This document shows positions 42,188-51,090 of a DNA stretch of 64,000 bases, piece by piece; the stretch's first letter is position 1; every line of letters starts with the position of its first letter. The stretch covers positions 124,001-188,000 of the forward strand of contig NZ_JAQSDY010000009.1 of the NCBI RefSeq assembly GCF_029946145.1, in the 5' to 3' direction. A model generated the notes under the pieces. The model made no database searches. It was not told the origin of the DNA and saw only the letters and a list, made by a program, of their open reading frames with translations. Source of the stretch: Brevundimonas sp. Lineage in GTDB: Bacteria; Pseudomonadota; Alphaproteobacteria; Caulobacterales; Caulobacteraceae. Both the position numbers and the translations under genes were made by a program.

Positions 42188-42210
42188 CCTCCCCATCCGC
42201 GATGGGGAGG
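42188..42210. repeat. 9-bp hairpin of a REP-like element
   Basis: Arms CCTCCCCAT and ATGGGGAGG, 5-nt loop, preceded by the C-rich stretch typical of dispersed palindromes in GC-rich alphaproteobacterial genomes. It sits between the HTH gene and the membrane-protein gene and has no U-tract, so it is more likely a dispersed repeat than a terminator. Confidence 0.5.
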
Positions 42211-42299
42211 AGACGGGCGGGCAGCGACCGCCGATCCACGAATGGACTCCGCGCCCGCCTCGCGGCATCCTCGCGTTAACCACCCCGGGAGGAGCCGCC

Positions 42300-42830
42300 A
42301 TGATCCGTCTCGCGCATCTGAAGCGTCGCATGGGGCAGTATGCGGCCCTGTGGGTCGGGGGGTTTCTGCTCGGCGGGGCGGCGATCCTGGCCGGGTGGGC
42401 GGTCACGGACCTGATGACGGCGGTGGATCTGGTGCTGCCGGTGCTGATGGCCGGGGTGGCGCTGGGGCTGGGCGCCGGGGTGGTGGCCAGTCTGCTGTCG
42501 GGGGAGACGGTGGGGACCAGGATCGTGGTGCTGCTGCTGGCGGGGGTGCTGGCCCTGCCGCTGCTGTGGGCGCCGGTGTCGGCGGCGGTGGCGATCGCCT
42601 TCCTCGCCGACCGGTCGATCGAATATTCGCAGGCCTATGCGGCGTTCCAGATCGGGGTGTCGCGGGTGCTGTTTCCGATCAGCCAGGCGATCGGCGACGG
42701 CGACCTGTTCGGCTGGATGTGGACGGCGTTCCAGTGGGTGTCGAGCCTGGTGGGGTTCGTCTCGGCCCTGAGCAATATCTGGCCGCTGGTGCGGCGGCTG
42801 CTGGGGCCCGAGCCGGCGGCGGAGATGTGA
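42300..42830 (+). CDS. Integral membrane hypothetical protein (176 aa)
   Basis: Four hydrophobic segments (about residues 16-38, 44-68, 74-103 and 145-162). It begins with a basic cytoplasmic N-terminus (IRLAHLKRRMGQ). A GGGAGGAG Shine-Dalgarno precedes the ATG. No conserved motif or family is recognised. The codons favour G in the third position strongly, as do the neighbours from here to about 51 kb. Confidence 0.6.
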   Translation: MIRLAHLKRRMGQYAALWVGGFLLGGAAILAGWAVTDLMTAVDLVLPVLMAGVALGLGAGVVASLLSGETVGTRIVVLLLAGVLALPLLWAPVSAAVAIAFLADRSIEYSQAYAAFQIGVSRVLFPISQAIGDGDLFGWMWTAFQWVSSLVGFVSALSNIWPLVRRLLGPEPAAEM

Positions 42831-42854
42831 TCCGCCCGGGCCGGCGAGGAGGCG

Positions 42855-43064
42855 TCAGGCGAGGATGTCGAGCAGGCTTGCGTACATGTCGTCGGCGGTT
42901 TTCAGCACCGAAACATTGGCCTTGAAGGCGACGCCGGCGGTCAGGCGTTCGACGGTCTCGGCCGCCAGATCGTCCAGCGGGGCGCGGGCGGTGCGGACGG
43001 CGCTGGCCTCGAAACGGGCGGAGGCGTCGGCGAGGCCGGCGGCGGCGATGGCGAAGACCTGCAT
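42855..43064 (-). CDS. Minimal flagellar rod/hook-like protein (69 aa)
   Basis: The N-terminus (MQVFAIAAAGLADASARFE) resembles the rod/hook start AASGLxAQxxRLE, and the C-terminal part (ERLTAGVAFKANVSVLKTAD followed by DMYASLLDI) resembles the flagellar basal-body rod C-terminal helix (aYqANakvi.ttaDemL...). Only the two coiled-coil ends are present; the whole middle of the usual 250+ residue protein is missing. A GGAG Shine-Dalgarno supports translation. It stands away from other flagellar genes. Role in the rod, or as a decoy, is unknown. Confidence 0.65.
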   Translation of the reverse strand: MQVFAIAAAGLADASARFEASAVRTARAPLDDLAAETVERLTAGVAFKANVSVLKTADDMYASLLDILA

Positions 43065-43181
43065 GGGGACTGCTCCGGGGAAGACGGCCGACTATCGGGC
43101 CGGCGGCCTTACCCGATCGCTGACGGGGATGGTGAACGGGGGCGGCTTGACCGTGGGGCGGCGCGGGGAGAGGCTGTCGCC

Positions 43182-43502
43182 ATGACCAGCCAGCCCGCGC
43201 CCGGCGAACGTTACGCCTCGTTCAACCAGTTCTATCCGTACTATATCCACGAACACTCCAACCGGACGTGCCGGCGGATCCATGTGGTGGGGACGGCGCT
43301 GGTGATCGGGGTCTTCGTGCTGGGGCTGACGGTCAGCGCCTGGTGGTTCCTGGCGGCGCCGCTGGTGGGGTACGGCTTTGCCTGGGTGGGGCATTTCTTC
43401 TTCGAGAAGAACCGGCCGGCGACGTTCCAGTATCCGCTGTGGAGCCTGATGGGCGACTGGCGGATGTTCTTCGAGACGGTCAGCGGCCGGCGCAAATTCT
43501 GA
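43182..43502 (+). CDS. DUF962/Mpo1-like membrane protein (106 aa)
   Basis: The motif FYPYYIHEHSNRTCRRIHVVG at the N-terminus, a hydrophobic middle (about 38-75) and the HFFFEKNRPATFQYPLWS tail are the DUF962 (Mpo1-like) signature. In yeast Mpo1 is an Fe(II)-dependent dioxygenase for alpha-oxidation of 2-hydroxy fatty acids, and the conserved His residues seen here fit metal binding. The bacterial substrate is uncertain. It abuts the next gene tail-to-tail (stop TGA followed directly by the neighbour's stop). Confidence 0.88.
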   Translation: MTSQPAPGERYASFNQFYPYYIHEHSNRTCRRIHVVGTALVIGVFVLGLTVSAWWFLAAPLVGYGFAWVGHFFFEKNRPATFQYPLWSLMGDWRMFFETVSGRRKF

Positions 43503-44192
43503 CTACAGCGGCGGGCGGCCGGGATCCTGGAAGGTGAACAGTATGGCGCCCAGCAGGGCGGCGGCGTCGCGGTCGGGCGAGCCGGCGGGGGGCAGGTAGA
43601 AGGTGGGCGCCATGCCGTTCAGGGCCACGCCGCCGATGTCGACGCCGTCCCGGCTGAAGACATAGCCCAGCACGCCCCCGCTGCTCCACGGCAGGCCTTC
43701 GACATAGCGGGTCTCGGCCCGGTAGACCGTCCCGTTCCAGGTCAGCTCGCCCGCCCTCTGCGGCTGTTGCAGCCGGTTCAGCCAGCTGCCGTGGCGGCTG
43801 AGGGCCAGGGTGAAGGCGGCGTCCGGCGGGGCGGCGCCGGCGAAGACGCAGTTGTAGGACAGGGGTTCGCGCTCGAAGGTGATCCAGAGGAATTGCGTGC
43901 GAGCCTGGCCGCCCTCGCATTCGCCGCGCACCTCTTCGGCGAGCGAGGGGATCGACAGGCTGAACGAGGTTTTGGCATGGGCGCTGCGGCGGAAGGGCAG
44001 GGCCGTTCCCGACGAGCGGGCGCTGGCCGAGCCGACGTATTCCGCGATGCCGAAGCCGGGGCGGAACAGGCTGGGGCCGCGACGGCCCTGCAACTGCACC
44101 CGCTCGGTGCGGTCCTTGAACGGCACGCCGGGGTCCTGGGCGGCGGCGGCGGACGCCAGGCACAGGGCGGCGATGGCGGCGACGGCTTTCAT
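43503..44192 (-). CDS. Exported hypothetical protein (229 aa)
   Basis: A signal peptide (MKAVAAIAALCLASAAAA) is followed by a soluble, beta-rich protein with two cysteines (about residues 92 and 115) that could form a disulphide. A strong GGAGGGG Shine-Dalgarno precedes the ATG. No motif of known enzymatic families is visible. The following leftward gene, the 3D-domain protein, is about 75 bp upstream and may be unrelated. Confidence 0.65.
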   Translation of the reverse strand: MKAVAAIAALCLASAAAAQDPGVPFKDRTERVQLQGRRGPSLFRPGFGIAEYVGSASARSSGTALPFRRSAHAKTSFSLSIPSLAEEVRGECEGGQARTQFLWITFEREPLSYNCVFAGAAPPDAAFTLALSRHGSWLNRLQQPQRAGELTWNGTVYRAETRYVEGLPWSSGGVLGYVFSRDGVDIGGVALNGMAPTFYLPPAGSPDRDAAALLGAILFTFQDPGRPPL

Positions 44193-44266
44193 GGGACCCC
44201 TCCGGTGATGCCTGGAGAGACTGCGCCCGCTCGATCAGCTTCGCAACACGTCGGTCTGTGAAACCG

Positions 44267-44866
44267 TCAGTTCGAGCCGGCGCCGGTCGAGGCCGAGGCC
44301 ATCAGGGTGGTCTGGCTGGGCTGGCGGTCCCACGACGGGGGGCAGCCTTCGAAGCGGCCCGCGTCGGCGATGGTCAGGCGGCGCTGGTTGAAGCGCATGG
44401 CCGGGGACATCGAGCCGCGGCCGTGGCCGGTGTAGAGGTCGATCTTCTGACCCTTGATCGCGCCGCCGGTGTCGGAGGCGTACCAGTAGCCGTCGTGGAT
44501 CGAGCCGTCCGACATGCGCATGCCCACCGTCTCGCGGATGAACAGGCGGGTGCGGCGCGGGATGTAGCGGGGGTCGGTGGCGACGGTGCGCATGGCGATC
44601 GGGCGGCAACCGAGGCTGTCGTTGCCCGTCGCCCCGCCTCCGCCTGCATGATAGAGATTGGCGCGGGCGCTCCAGTCGGCGTCGCCGTCCATCAAGGTCT
44701 GCTGTTCGGCGCTCAATGAGCCGCTGTCGGAACCTTCGTCAGTGGAGGCGGTTGATACGGCGACCCGGTCGGCTGCGACCGCGGCTTCGTAGGATACCGG
44801 CTCTCCACCCTGTGCGGGGAAGGCCATCGCCCAGAAAAGGGCGAACGCAGCGGCTGTGCCGAGCAT
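44267..44866 (-). CDS. 3D-domain envelope protein (199 aa)
   Basis: The C-terminal half carries the 3D (Asp-Asp-Asp) motif: MRTVATDPRYIPRRTRL, then ASDTGGAIKGQKIDLYTG, the catalytic-region signature shared with MltA-type lytic transglycosylases and RlpA-like proteins. A hydrophobic N-terminal segment (about residues 1-18) is an export signal or anchor. It probably acts on peptidoglycan; as in many short 3D proteins, the full transglycosylase double-psi fold is truncated, so activity is uncertain. Confidence 0.85.
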   Translation of the reverse strand: MLGTAAAFALFWAMAFPAQGGEPVSYEAAVAADRVAVSTASTDEGSDSGSLSAEQQTLMDGDADWSARANLYHAGGGGATGNDSLGCRPIAMRTVATDPRYIPRRTRLFIRETVGMRMSDGSIHDGYWYASDTGGAIKGQKIDLYTGHGRGSMSPAMRFNQRRLTIADAGRFEGCPPSWDRQPSQTTLMASASTGAGSN

Positions 44867-45085
44867 GAGGCAGACTCATGGAAACGCCGGCCCCATACGC
44901 GTCCGACGGCCGGCTTGTCGTTTCCAAATGTGGCAGAAACCAGACATTCATGCCGCGCTGCGACATCGCGTCCGTGTCTTCGGTGGATAAGTGGGCCTTG
45001 TGATGGTCAAGCCGAATCTCGTTTGGTCAACGGCGCCAAACCTGTAAGCTGTATTCGTCAACAACAAAAACTATGCTGTGGTCGG
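44867..45085. promoter_or_regulatory. Divergent promoter region between the 3D-domain and GST genes
   Basis: About 219 bp, AT-richer near the GST start. It contains an imperfect inverted repeat near 44880-44926 with arms GGAAAC and GCCGGCC matched by GGCCGGC and GTTTCC. No terminator hairpin with a U-tract is visible. Promoters are inferred from orientation only. Confidence 0.35.
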
Positions 45086-45670
45086 ATGCTTACTGTCTAT
45101 GGAGATATTCGTTCGGGCAACTGTTTGAAGGTCAAGTGGTTGCTTGACCGGCTGGGCCGTGATTATCGGTGGATCGAAACCGACGTCATGTCAGGTGTGA
45201 CGCGCAGTCCGGAATTTCTGGCCCTGAACCCCGCCGGACAGACGCCGACCGTGGTGCTGGAGGACGGTCGGACGCTGGCGCAGTCCAATGCGATCCTGGG
45301 CTATTTCGGCGAAGGGACGCCGTTTATCCCCGCGGACGCCTATGACCGCGCCCGAATGTACGAGTGGCTGTTCTGGGAACAGTACAGTCATGAGCCCTAT
45401 ATCGCCGTCGTCCGGTTCCAGCGCGCCCTTGCGGGCAAGCGCGCCGACCTGATCGAGCCGCGGCTGATCGAGCGCGGCCATGCGGCGCTGGCGCGGATGG
45501 AGGCGGCGCTGGCGGCGGGCGACTGGCTGGCGGGGGACGGCCCGACCCTGGCCGACCTGGCCCTGGTCGCCTACACCCGGGTCGCGCCCGAGGGGGATTT
45601 CGACCTGGGCGCCTATCCCGCCGTCGTCGCATGGATCGGGCGGGTGGAGGACGCCTTCGGGATACGCTAA
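45086..45670 (+). CDS. Glutathione S-transferase family protein (194 aa)
   Basis: The GSH-binding thioredoxin-like domain spans residues 1-78 (GDIRSGNCLKVKWLLDRLG, NPAGQTPTVVLEDGR with cis-Pro, LAQSNAILGYFGEG). A helical C-terminal domain contains GDGPTLADLALVAYTRV, the usual N-capping region. The likely catalytic Ser/Cys is in RSGNCLK. Cytosolic; substrate unknown. ATG 45086 opens the fold directly. It has no strong Shine-Dalgarno. It precedes the S1/P1-type nuclease by 29 bp. Confidence 0.92.
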   Translation: MLTVYGDIRSGNCLKVKWLLDRLGRDYRWIETDVMSGVTRSPEFLALNPAGQTPTVVLEDGRTLAQSNAILGYFGEGTPFIPADAYDRARMYEWLFWEQYSHEPYIAVVRFQRALAGKRADLIEPRLIERGHAALARMEAALAAGDWLAGDGPTLADLALVAYTRVAPEGDFDLGAYPAVVAWIGRVEDAFGIR

Positions 45671-45699
45671 GGCGGGCGGGTCATTCGCCGGAGCCCGCC

Positions 45700-46722
45700 A
45701 TGAAGCGTCTCGTCCTCGCCGCCTTAGTTCTTGTCGCCGCCGGGGGCGTGGCGCTGCAGGCGGACGCCTGGGGCAATACCGGACACCGGCTGATCGGCGT
45801 CGCCGCCGTGCGTGGCCTGACGGACGAAATGCCGGCCTTCCTGCGCACGCCGGGCGCGGCGGCGGAGGTCGGCGAACTGTCCCGCGAGCCGGACCGCACC
45901 AAGGGCGGCGGCCAGCCGCACGACCGCGAGCGCGACACCGCCCACTTCGTCGACCTGATCGACGACGGACGGATCATGAATGCGAACGGGCCGTCCATCG
46001 ACGCCTTGCCGCGGTTGAAGTCCGAGTACGACGCGGCGCTGGCGGCGGCGGGGATCAAGGTCGATGACGCCGGCTGGCTGCCCTACGCCATCATGGACGG
46101 CTATCAGCAGCTGGTGCGGGACTTCGCCACCTGGCGGGTGCTGAACGCGGCCGAGACCCGCGAACGCGATCCGGGCAAGCGCGCCTGGTACCGTGAGGAC
46201 CGGCAGCGGCGCGAGGCCCTGATCCTGCGCGACATGGGCTATCTGGGCCACTATGTCGGCGACGGTTCGCAGCCGCACCACACGACGATCCATTACAACG
46301 GCTGGTCGCGCGACGTTCCAAATCCCGACGGCTTCACGACCTCGCGCCAGACTCACGGCGCGTTCGAAGGCGCCTTCACGGGGCGAGTCGCGCGACTGGA
46401 TGCGGTCGAGGCGGCCATGACCGCGCCGACGCTGGACGGGTTCGATCTGCGCGCGCGGGTTCCGGCCTATCTGAAGACCACCCTGGCCGAGGTCCGGCCG
46501 TTCTATGAGCTGGAGAAGGCCGGGGGCTTTGGCGAAGGGGACGCGCGCGGCGCGGCCTTCGCGACGGCGCGGCTGGCGGCGGGGGCGTCGGAGCTGCGCG
46601 ACCTGTATGTGCTGGCCTGGCGCGACTCCGCCGACGACTCGATCGGCTGGCCCGCGGTCAAGGTCGCCGAGGTCGAGGCCGGGACGGTGGACCCGTGGCT
46701 GGCCATGTACGGCGAGGACTGA
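45700..46722 (+). CDS. S1/P1-type zinc-dependent nuclease / phospholipase C fold protein (340 aa)
   Basis: A signal peptide ends before DAWGNTGHRLIG, so after cleavage the mature N-terminus would place Trp and His as zinc ligands, as in P1 nuclease. Further ligands sit in DTAHFVDLI and the hallmark LGHYVGDGSQPHH. The family contains S1/P1 nucleases and zinc-dependent phospholipase C; the exported, trinuclear zinc fold is clear, but the substrate (nucleic acid or phospholipid) is not. It follows the GST gene with a GGAG Shine-Dalgarno. Confidence 0.85.
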   Translation: MKRLVLAALVLVAAGGVALQADAWGNTGHRLIGVAAVRGLTDEMPAFLRTPGAAAEVGELSREPDRTKGGGQPHDRERDTAHFVDLIDDGRIMNANGPSIDALPRLKSEYDAALAAAGIKVDDAGWLPYAIMDGYQQLVRDFATWRVLNAAETRERDPGKRAWYREDRQRREALILRDMGYLGHYVGDGSQPHHTTIHYNGWSRDVPNPDGFTTSRQTHGAFEGAFTGRVARLDAVEAAMTAPTLDGFDLRARVPAYLKTTLAEVRPFYELEKAGGFGEGDARGAAFATARLAAGASELRDLYVLAWRDSADDSIGWPAVKVAEVEAGTVDPWLAMYGED

Positions 46723-46735
46723 CCCATTCACCGTG

Positions 46736-46855
46736 CATCCCCGCGAAGGCGGGGACCCGGTTCTTTCGCGAGGCAGACTGCATGGGATCGCCGTCAGTGA
46801 AAACGTCCCGGCGCCGATCGCCCAAAGCACCGGGTCCCCGCCTTCGCGGGGATGA
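46736..46855. repeat. REPIN-like inverted-repeat element A (120 bp)
   Basis: Perfect 25-bp inverted arms at 46736-46760 and 46831-46855 (outer part CATCCCCGCGAAGGCGGGG) enclose about 70 bp. The arms resemble the REP consensus GGGTCCCCGCCTTCGCGGGG. The right arm ends 6 nt before the start of the sulfotransferase gene. The core is similar to the reverse complement of the core of element C (both contain GTGCTTTGG...GATCGG). No transposase lies nearby. Confidence 0.9.
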
Positions 46856-46861
46856 TCGGAT

Positions 46862-48307
46862 ATGAGCATCGACCCCGCCGAGGCCCTGATGGCCATTGCG
46901 TCGCGCCTGCGCGCGGCGGGGCGGGCGCCGGAGGCGGCGACGGCGTATCGCCAGCTGCTGGCGTTGCGGCCCGACCTGCCGGACAGCTGGTTCAATCTGG
47001 CCCTGATGGAGCGCCGGTCGGGACGGTTCGAGGCGGCGCTGGCCGCCTATGCCGAGGCGTTACGGCGCGGCGTGTCGGGGCCCGAGGAGGCCTGGCTGAA
47101 CCGGGGCGTGATCCACGCCGACGACCTGGGGCGGCACGATCTGGCGCTGAAGGATATCGAGGCCGCGCTGACGGTCGCGCCGGACTTCCTGCCGGCGCTG
47201 CTGAATCTGGGGAATCTGCACGAGGACATGGGGCGGAGGGAGGCGGCGCGTGACGCCTATGCCCGGGCGCTGGCCGTGGCGCCGGATCATCCGGTGGCGT
47301 TGGCGCGGTCGGCGGGGCTGGCGCGGCCGTCGGGACCGGGCGATCCGGTCATTCAGGGCCTGCGCACGGCCCTGGCGCGGCCGGACCTGCATCCTGACGA
47401 TCAGGCCGAACTGGGGTTCGCCCTCGGCAAGGCGCTGGATCAGGTCGAGGCGTGGGACGACGCCTTCGCCGCCTATGCCGCCGCCAACGCCGCCAGCCGG
47501 GCCGCGGACCCGGAGGGGGCGGTCTATGACCGGGCGGCGCACGAGCGGTTCGTCGACCGGCTGATCGCCGCCTTTCCCGAGCCGGCCACGCCGGCTCCCG
47601 CGTCGGACAGGGTCCCGGTGTTCATCTGCGGCATGTTCCGGTCCGGCTCCACCCTGGTGGAACAGATTCTGGCGGGGCACAGCCGGGTCACGGCGAGCGG
47701 CGAGCTGGGGCTGGTCCCGGCGCTGGCGCGGTCGCTGGAGCCGTATCCGGAGGCGTTGGCCGGCGCGGCCCCCGAAGTCATCGACCGCCTGCGCAAACTG
47801 TATCTGGACGGGCTGAACGCCGCGCGACCCGGCGCGGACGTGGTCACCGACAAACGGCCCGACAACTTCCTGCACATCGGCCTGATCAAGGCGATGTTCC
47901 CCGATGCGCGCATCGTCCACACCGTGCGCGATCCGCTGGATACGATCGTGTCCAACTGGTTCCTGCACCTGGACCGGTCGATGGCCCACGCGCTGGATCT
48001 GGACGACCTGGTCCACTGGCACGGGCAGTACCGCCGGCTGATGAGGCACTGGAAGCGGCTGTATCCCGACATCCTCGACCTCGACTACGACGCCCTGGTG
48101 GTCGAGCCGCGTCCGGCGATCGAGGGGCTGCTGGGTCATCTGGGGCTGGCCTGGGAGGACGCGGTGCTGGACTTCCACAAGGCCGACACGGGCGTGCGGA
48201 CCGCCAGCGTCTGGCAGGTGCGCGAGCCGCTGTATCGACGGGCGTCGGGGCGGTGGCGGAACTATGAGCGGCATCTGGCGGGGGTGAGGGCGGGGCTGGG
48301 GATTTAG
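46862..48307 (+). CDS. TPR-containing sulfotransferase family protein (481 aa)
   Basis: About four TPR-like repeats (residues 5-150; for example AATAYRQLLALRPDLPDSWF and AARDAYARALAVAPDHP) precede a sulfotransferase domain with FICGMFRSGSTLVEQILAGH, the 5'-phosphosulfate-binding loop, and HTVRDPLDTIVSNWF, the 3'-phosphate-binding region. PAPS-dependent transfer to an unknown acceptor is the likely reaction. There is no signal peptide or membrane segment. The start ATG lies 6 nt after a REPIN-like arm that supplies the only Shine-Dalgarno-like purines. Confidence 0.9.
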   Translation: MSIDPAEALMAIASRLRAAGRAPEAATAYRQLLALRPDLPDSWFNLALMERRSGRFEAALAAYAEALRRGVSGPEEAWLNRGVIHADDLGRHDLALKDIEAALTVAPDFLPALLNLGNLHEDMGRREAARDAYARALAVAPDHPVALARSAGLARPSGPGDPVIQGLRTALARPDLHPDDQAELGFALGKALDQVEAWDDAFAAYAAANAASRAADPEGAVYDRAAHERFVDRLIAAFPEPATPAPASDRVPVFICGMFRSGSTLVEQILAGHSRVTASGELGLVPALARSLEPYPEALAGAAPEVIDRLRKLYLDGLNAARPGADVVTDKRPDNFLHIGLIKAMFPDARIVHTVRDPLDTIVSNWFLHLDRSMAHALDLDDLVHWHGQYRRLMRHWKRLYPDILDLDYDALVVEPRPAIEGLLGHLGLAWEDAVLDFHKADTGVRTASVWQVREPLYRRASGRWRNYERHLAGVRAGLGI

Positions 48308-48322
48308 CCGCCCTCCTTTGCT

Positions 48323-48457
48323 GTCGTCATCCCGGCGAAGGCCGGGGCCCCGCGGCGCGCGAGAGCGCGAAACTGTCGGACAGGTCTGCCCGATACATCG
48401 TGCGTGAACAGATCGCCTTCGGCGCCGCTGGGTCCCGGCCTTCGCCGGGATGACGAC
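48323..48457. repeat. REPIN-like inverted-repeat element B (135 bp)
   Basis: 28-bp inverted arms at 48323-48350 and 48430-48457 match at 27 positions (one C/T difference in the GGGCCC end). The outer ends contain GTCGTCATCCCGGCGAAGG. It lies between the sulfotransferase and the SPOUT methyltransferase genes. Same family as elements A and C by arm sequence. Confidence 0.88.
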
Positions 48458-48480
48458 AAGAAGAGGCGCGCGCGAGCCGC

Positions 48481-48501
48481 CTTCCCCCGAAATGGGGGAA
48501 G
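48481..48501. repeat. 8-bp hairpin CTTCCCCC/GGGGGAAG upstream of the SPOUT methyltransferase gene
   Basis: Arms CTTCCCCC (48481-48488) and GGGGGAAG (48494-48501), 5-nt loop. It lies just upstream of the ATG and its right arm supplies the only purine-rich Shine-Dalgarno-like sequence, so it may affect translation. Confidence 0.5.
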
Positions 48502-48516
48502 GGATAGTCAGGGCCG

Positions 48517-49290
48517 ATGTCCGATCCCGCACCCCCCGTCGTCATCCTCGACAAGTCCCAGATGGCCGAGAATATCGGCGCCGTGGCGCGGGTGATGGCC
48601 AATTTCGGGCTGTCGGAGCTGCGGCTGGTGGCGCCGCGTGACGGCTGGCCGCAGGAGCGGGCCTGGGCCATGGCCTCGGGCGCCGACTGGGTGCTGGAGG
48701 GGGTGAAGGTTTTCGACAGCGTGGCGGACGCCGTGGCCGACCTGAACACGGTCTTCGCCGCCACGGCCCGGCCCCGGGAGACGCGGATGGCCGTGCGCAC
48801 GCCGCGCGAGACCGCGCGCATCCTGTTCGACGACCGGGCCTCGGGCCTGAACATCGGCCTGCTGTTCGGCGGCGAGCGGGCGGGGCTGGAAACCAGCGAC
48901 ATCGCCCTGACGCAAGGGATCGTCACCATCCCCATTGACCCGCGGCACCATTCGCTGAACCTCGCCCAGGCCGTGGCGATCAACGCCTATGAGTGGCGCA
49001 CCACCGTGCTGGACGCCCCGCCGCCGCGTTTCCGCGAGGGCGATCCGCCGGCGTCGGGGGCCTTGATGCTGGGGATGTACGAGCATCTGGAGCGGGAGCT
49101 GGACGACGGCGGCTTCTTCCATCCGCCGGAGAAGCGGCCGTCCATGGTGCAGAACCTGAGGGTCATGCTGGGGCGGTCGGCCTTCTCCGAGCAGGAGGTG
49201 GCGACCTTCCGGGGGGTGATCACGGCGTTGTCGAAGGGGCGGGGCCGGGTGCTGGCGAAGCTGGCGGCGAAGAAGGCCGGCGAGGGCTAG
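48517..49290 (+). CDS. SPOUT-family RNA methyltransferase, TrmJ-like (257 aa)
   Basis: The N-terminal half is the TrmH/SpoU knot: MAENIGAVARVMANFGLSEL with the conserved Asn and Arg, FGGERAGLETSDIAL (motif 2) and HHSLNLAQAVAINAYEW (motif 3), the S-adenosylmethionine-binding trefoil. It resembles TrmJ/YfhQ-type enzymes that 2'-O-methylate position 32 of tRNA; the target is an inference from family. A charged C-terminal tail (about 160-257) follows. Its stop shares CTAG with the convergent GNAT gene. Confidence 0.88.
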   Translation: MSDPAPPVVILDKSQMAENIGAVARVMANFGLSELRLVAPRDGWPQERAWAMASGADWVLEGVKVFDSVADAVADLNTVFAATARPRETRMAVRTPRETARILFDDRASGLNIGLLFGGERAGLETSDIALTQGIVTIPIDPRHHSLNLAQAVAINAYEWRTTVLDAPPPRFREGDPPASGALMLGMYEHLERELDDGGFFHPPEKRPSMVQNLRVMLGRSAFSEQEVATFRGVITALSKGRGRVLAKLAAKKAGEG

Positions 49291-49775
49291 GCGGCGCCGC
49301 TCAGCGTCAGGCGCATGAAGACGGTGCCTTCCACGGGCGTGTCGTAATAGGCCGGCGTCTCTTCGAACCCGGACTGGCGGTACAGGCGCTGGGCGGCGGC
49401 CATCGTCGGCAAGGTGTCGAGGCGCATCTCGCGGTAGCCCAGCCGGCGCGCTTCGTCGGTGACGGCGTTCATCAGGGCGCGTCCGAGGCCGAGACCGCGA
49501 CCCTGTGGAGAGACGTAAAGGCGCTTCATCTCGCAGACGCCGGGGTCTGACAGCGGCCGCATTCCGACACAGCCGATCGCCTCGCCGGCCGTATCACGCG
49601 CCAGCAGCAGGGCGCCGGCCGGGGGTGCGTATTTGCCGGGCAGGCCGGCGAGCTCGCCCGCGAAATCCTGATAGCCGAGATCGACATCCAGGGACGCGCC
49701 GTAGGCCTGGAACAGGCGGGCAATGGCGGCGAGGTCCTCAACCCCCTGCACGGGCCGAATGGTGAAGCTGGGCAT
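49287..49775 (-). CDS. GNAT-family N-acetyltransferase (162 aa)
   Basis: The acetyl-CoA-binding motif A is MKRLYVSPQGRGLGLGRALM (R/QxxGxG/A pattern), with upstream strands (IRPVQGVEDLAAIARLF) and the C-terminal AAAQRLYRQSGFEE motif B. Transfer of an acetyl group to an amine; substrate unknown. Soluble. Convergent with the SPOUT gene and divergent from the adhC gene. Confidence 0.9.
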   Translation of the reverse strand: MPSFTIRPVQGVEDLAAIARLFQAYGASLDVDLGYQDFAGELAGLPGKYAPPAGALLLARDTAGEAIGCVGMRPLSDPGVCEMKRLYVSPQGRGLGLGRALMNAVTDEARRLGYREMRLDTLPTMAAAQRLYRQSGFEETPAYYDTPVEGTVFMRLTLSGAA

Positions 49776-49924
49776 GACGCCGAAAATCGGCCAGCCAGCG
49801 GGGCGAGTCGAGGCAGGTTGCGCAGAAAGCGGCGATGGCGTGAGAAACCTGTCGGAACCGCACTCAAGACTTGAACCGCCCGCCCACCGGTGCGACCCCT
49901 CCGCACCTGCAGGAGGAGCCGTCC

Positions 49925-51031
<1,107 letters not shown>

Positions 51032-51047
51032 AGGCTTGCGTCGCCGG

Positions 51048-51070
51048 GATAGTTGTTTAAAAAAACTATC
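51048..51070. promoter_or_regulatory. 7-bp inverted repeat GATAGTT/AACTATC between adhC and the VOC gene
   Basis: Perfect arms with a 9-nt AT-rich spacer, 17 nt after the adhC stop and 21 nt before the VOC gene start. It could be an operator or a weak hairpin; no U-tract in either direction is convincing. Confidence 0.35.
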
Positions 51071-51090
51071 TGAACCTAGGGAGGGAAGTC

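Noticed and set aside
46736-46855. REPIN-like inverted repeat as a terminator of the S1/P1-type nuclease gene
   Set aside because: The long arms enclose 70 bp, lack a U-tract, and recur elsewhere with similar cores, so a dispersed repeat is the better reading.
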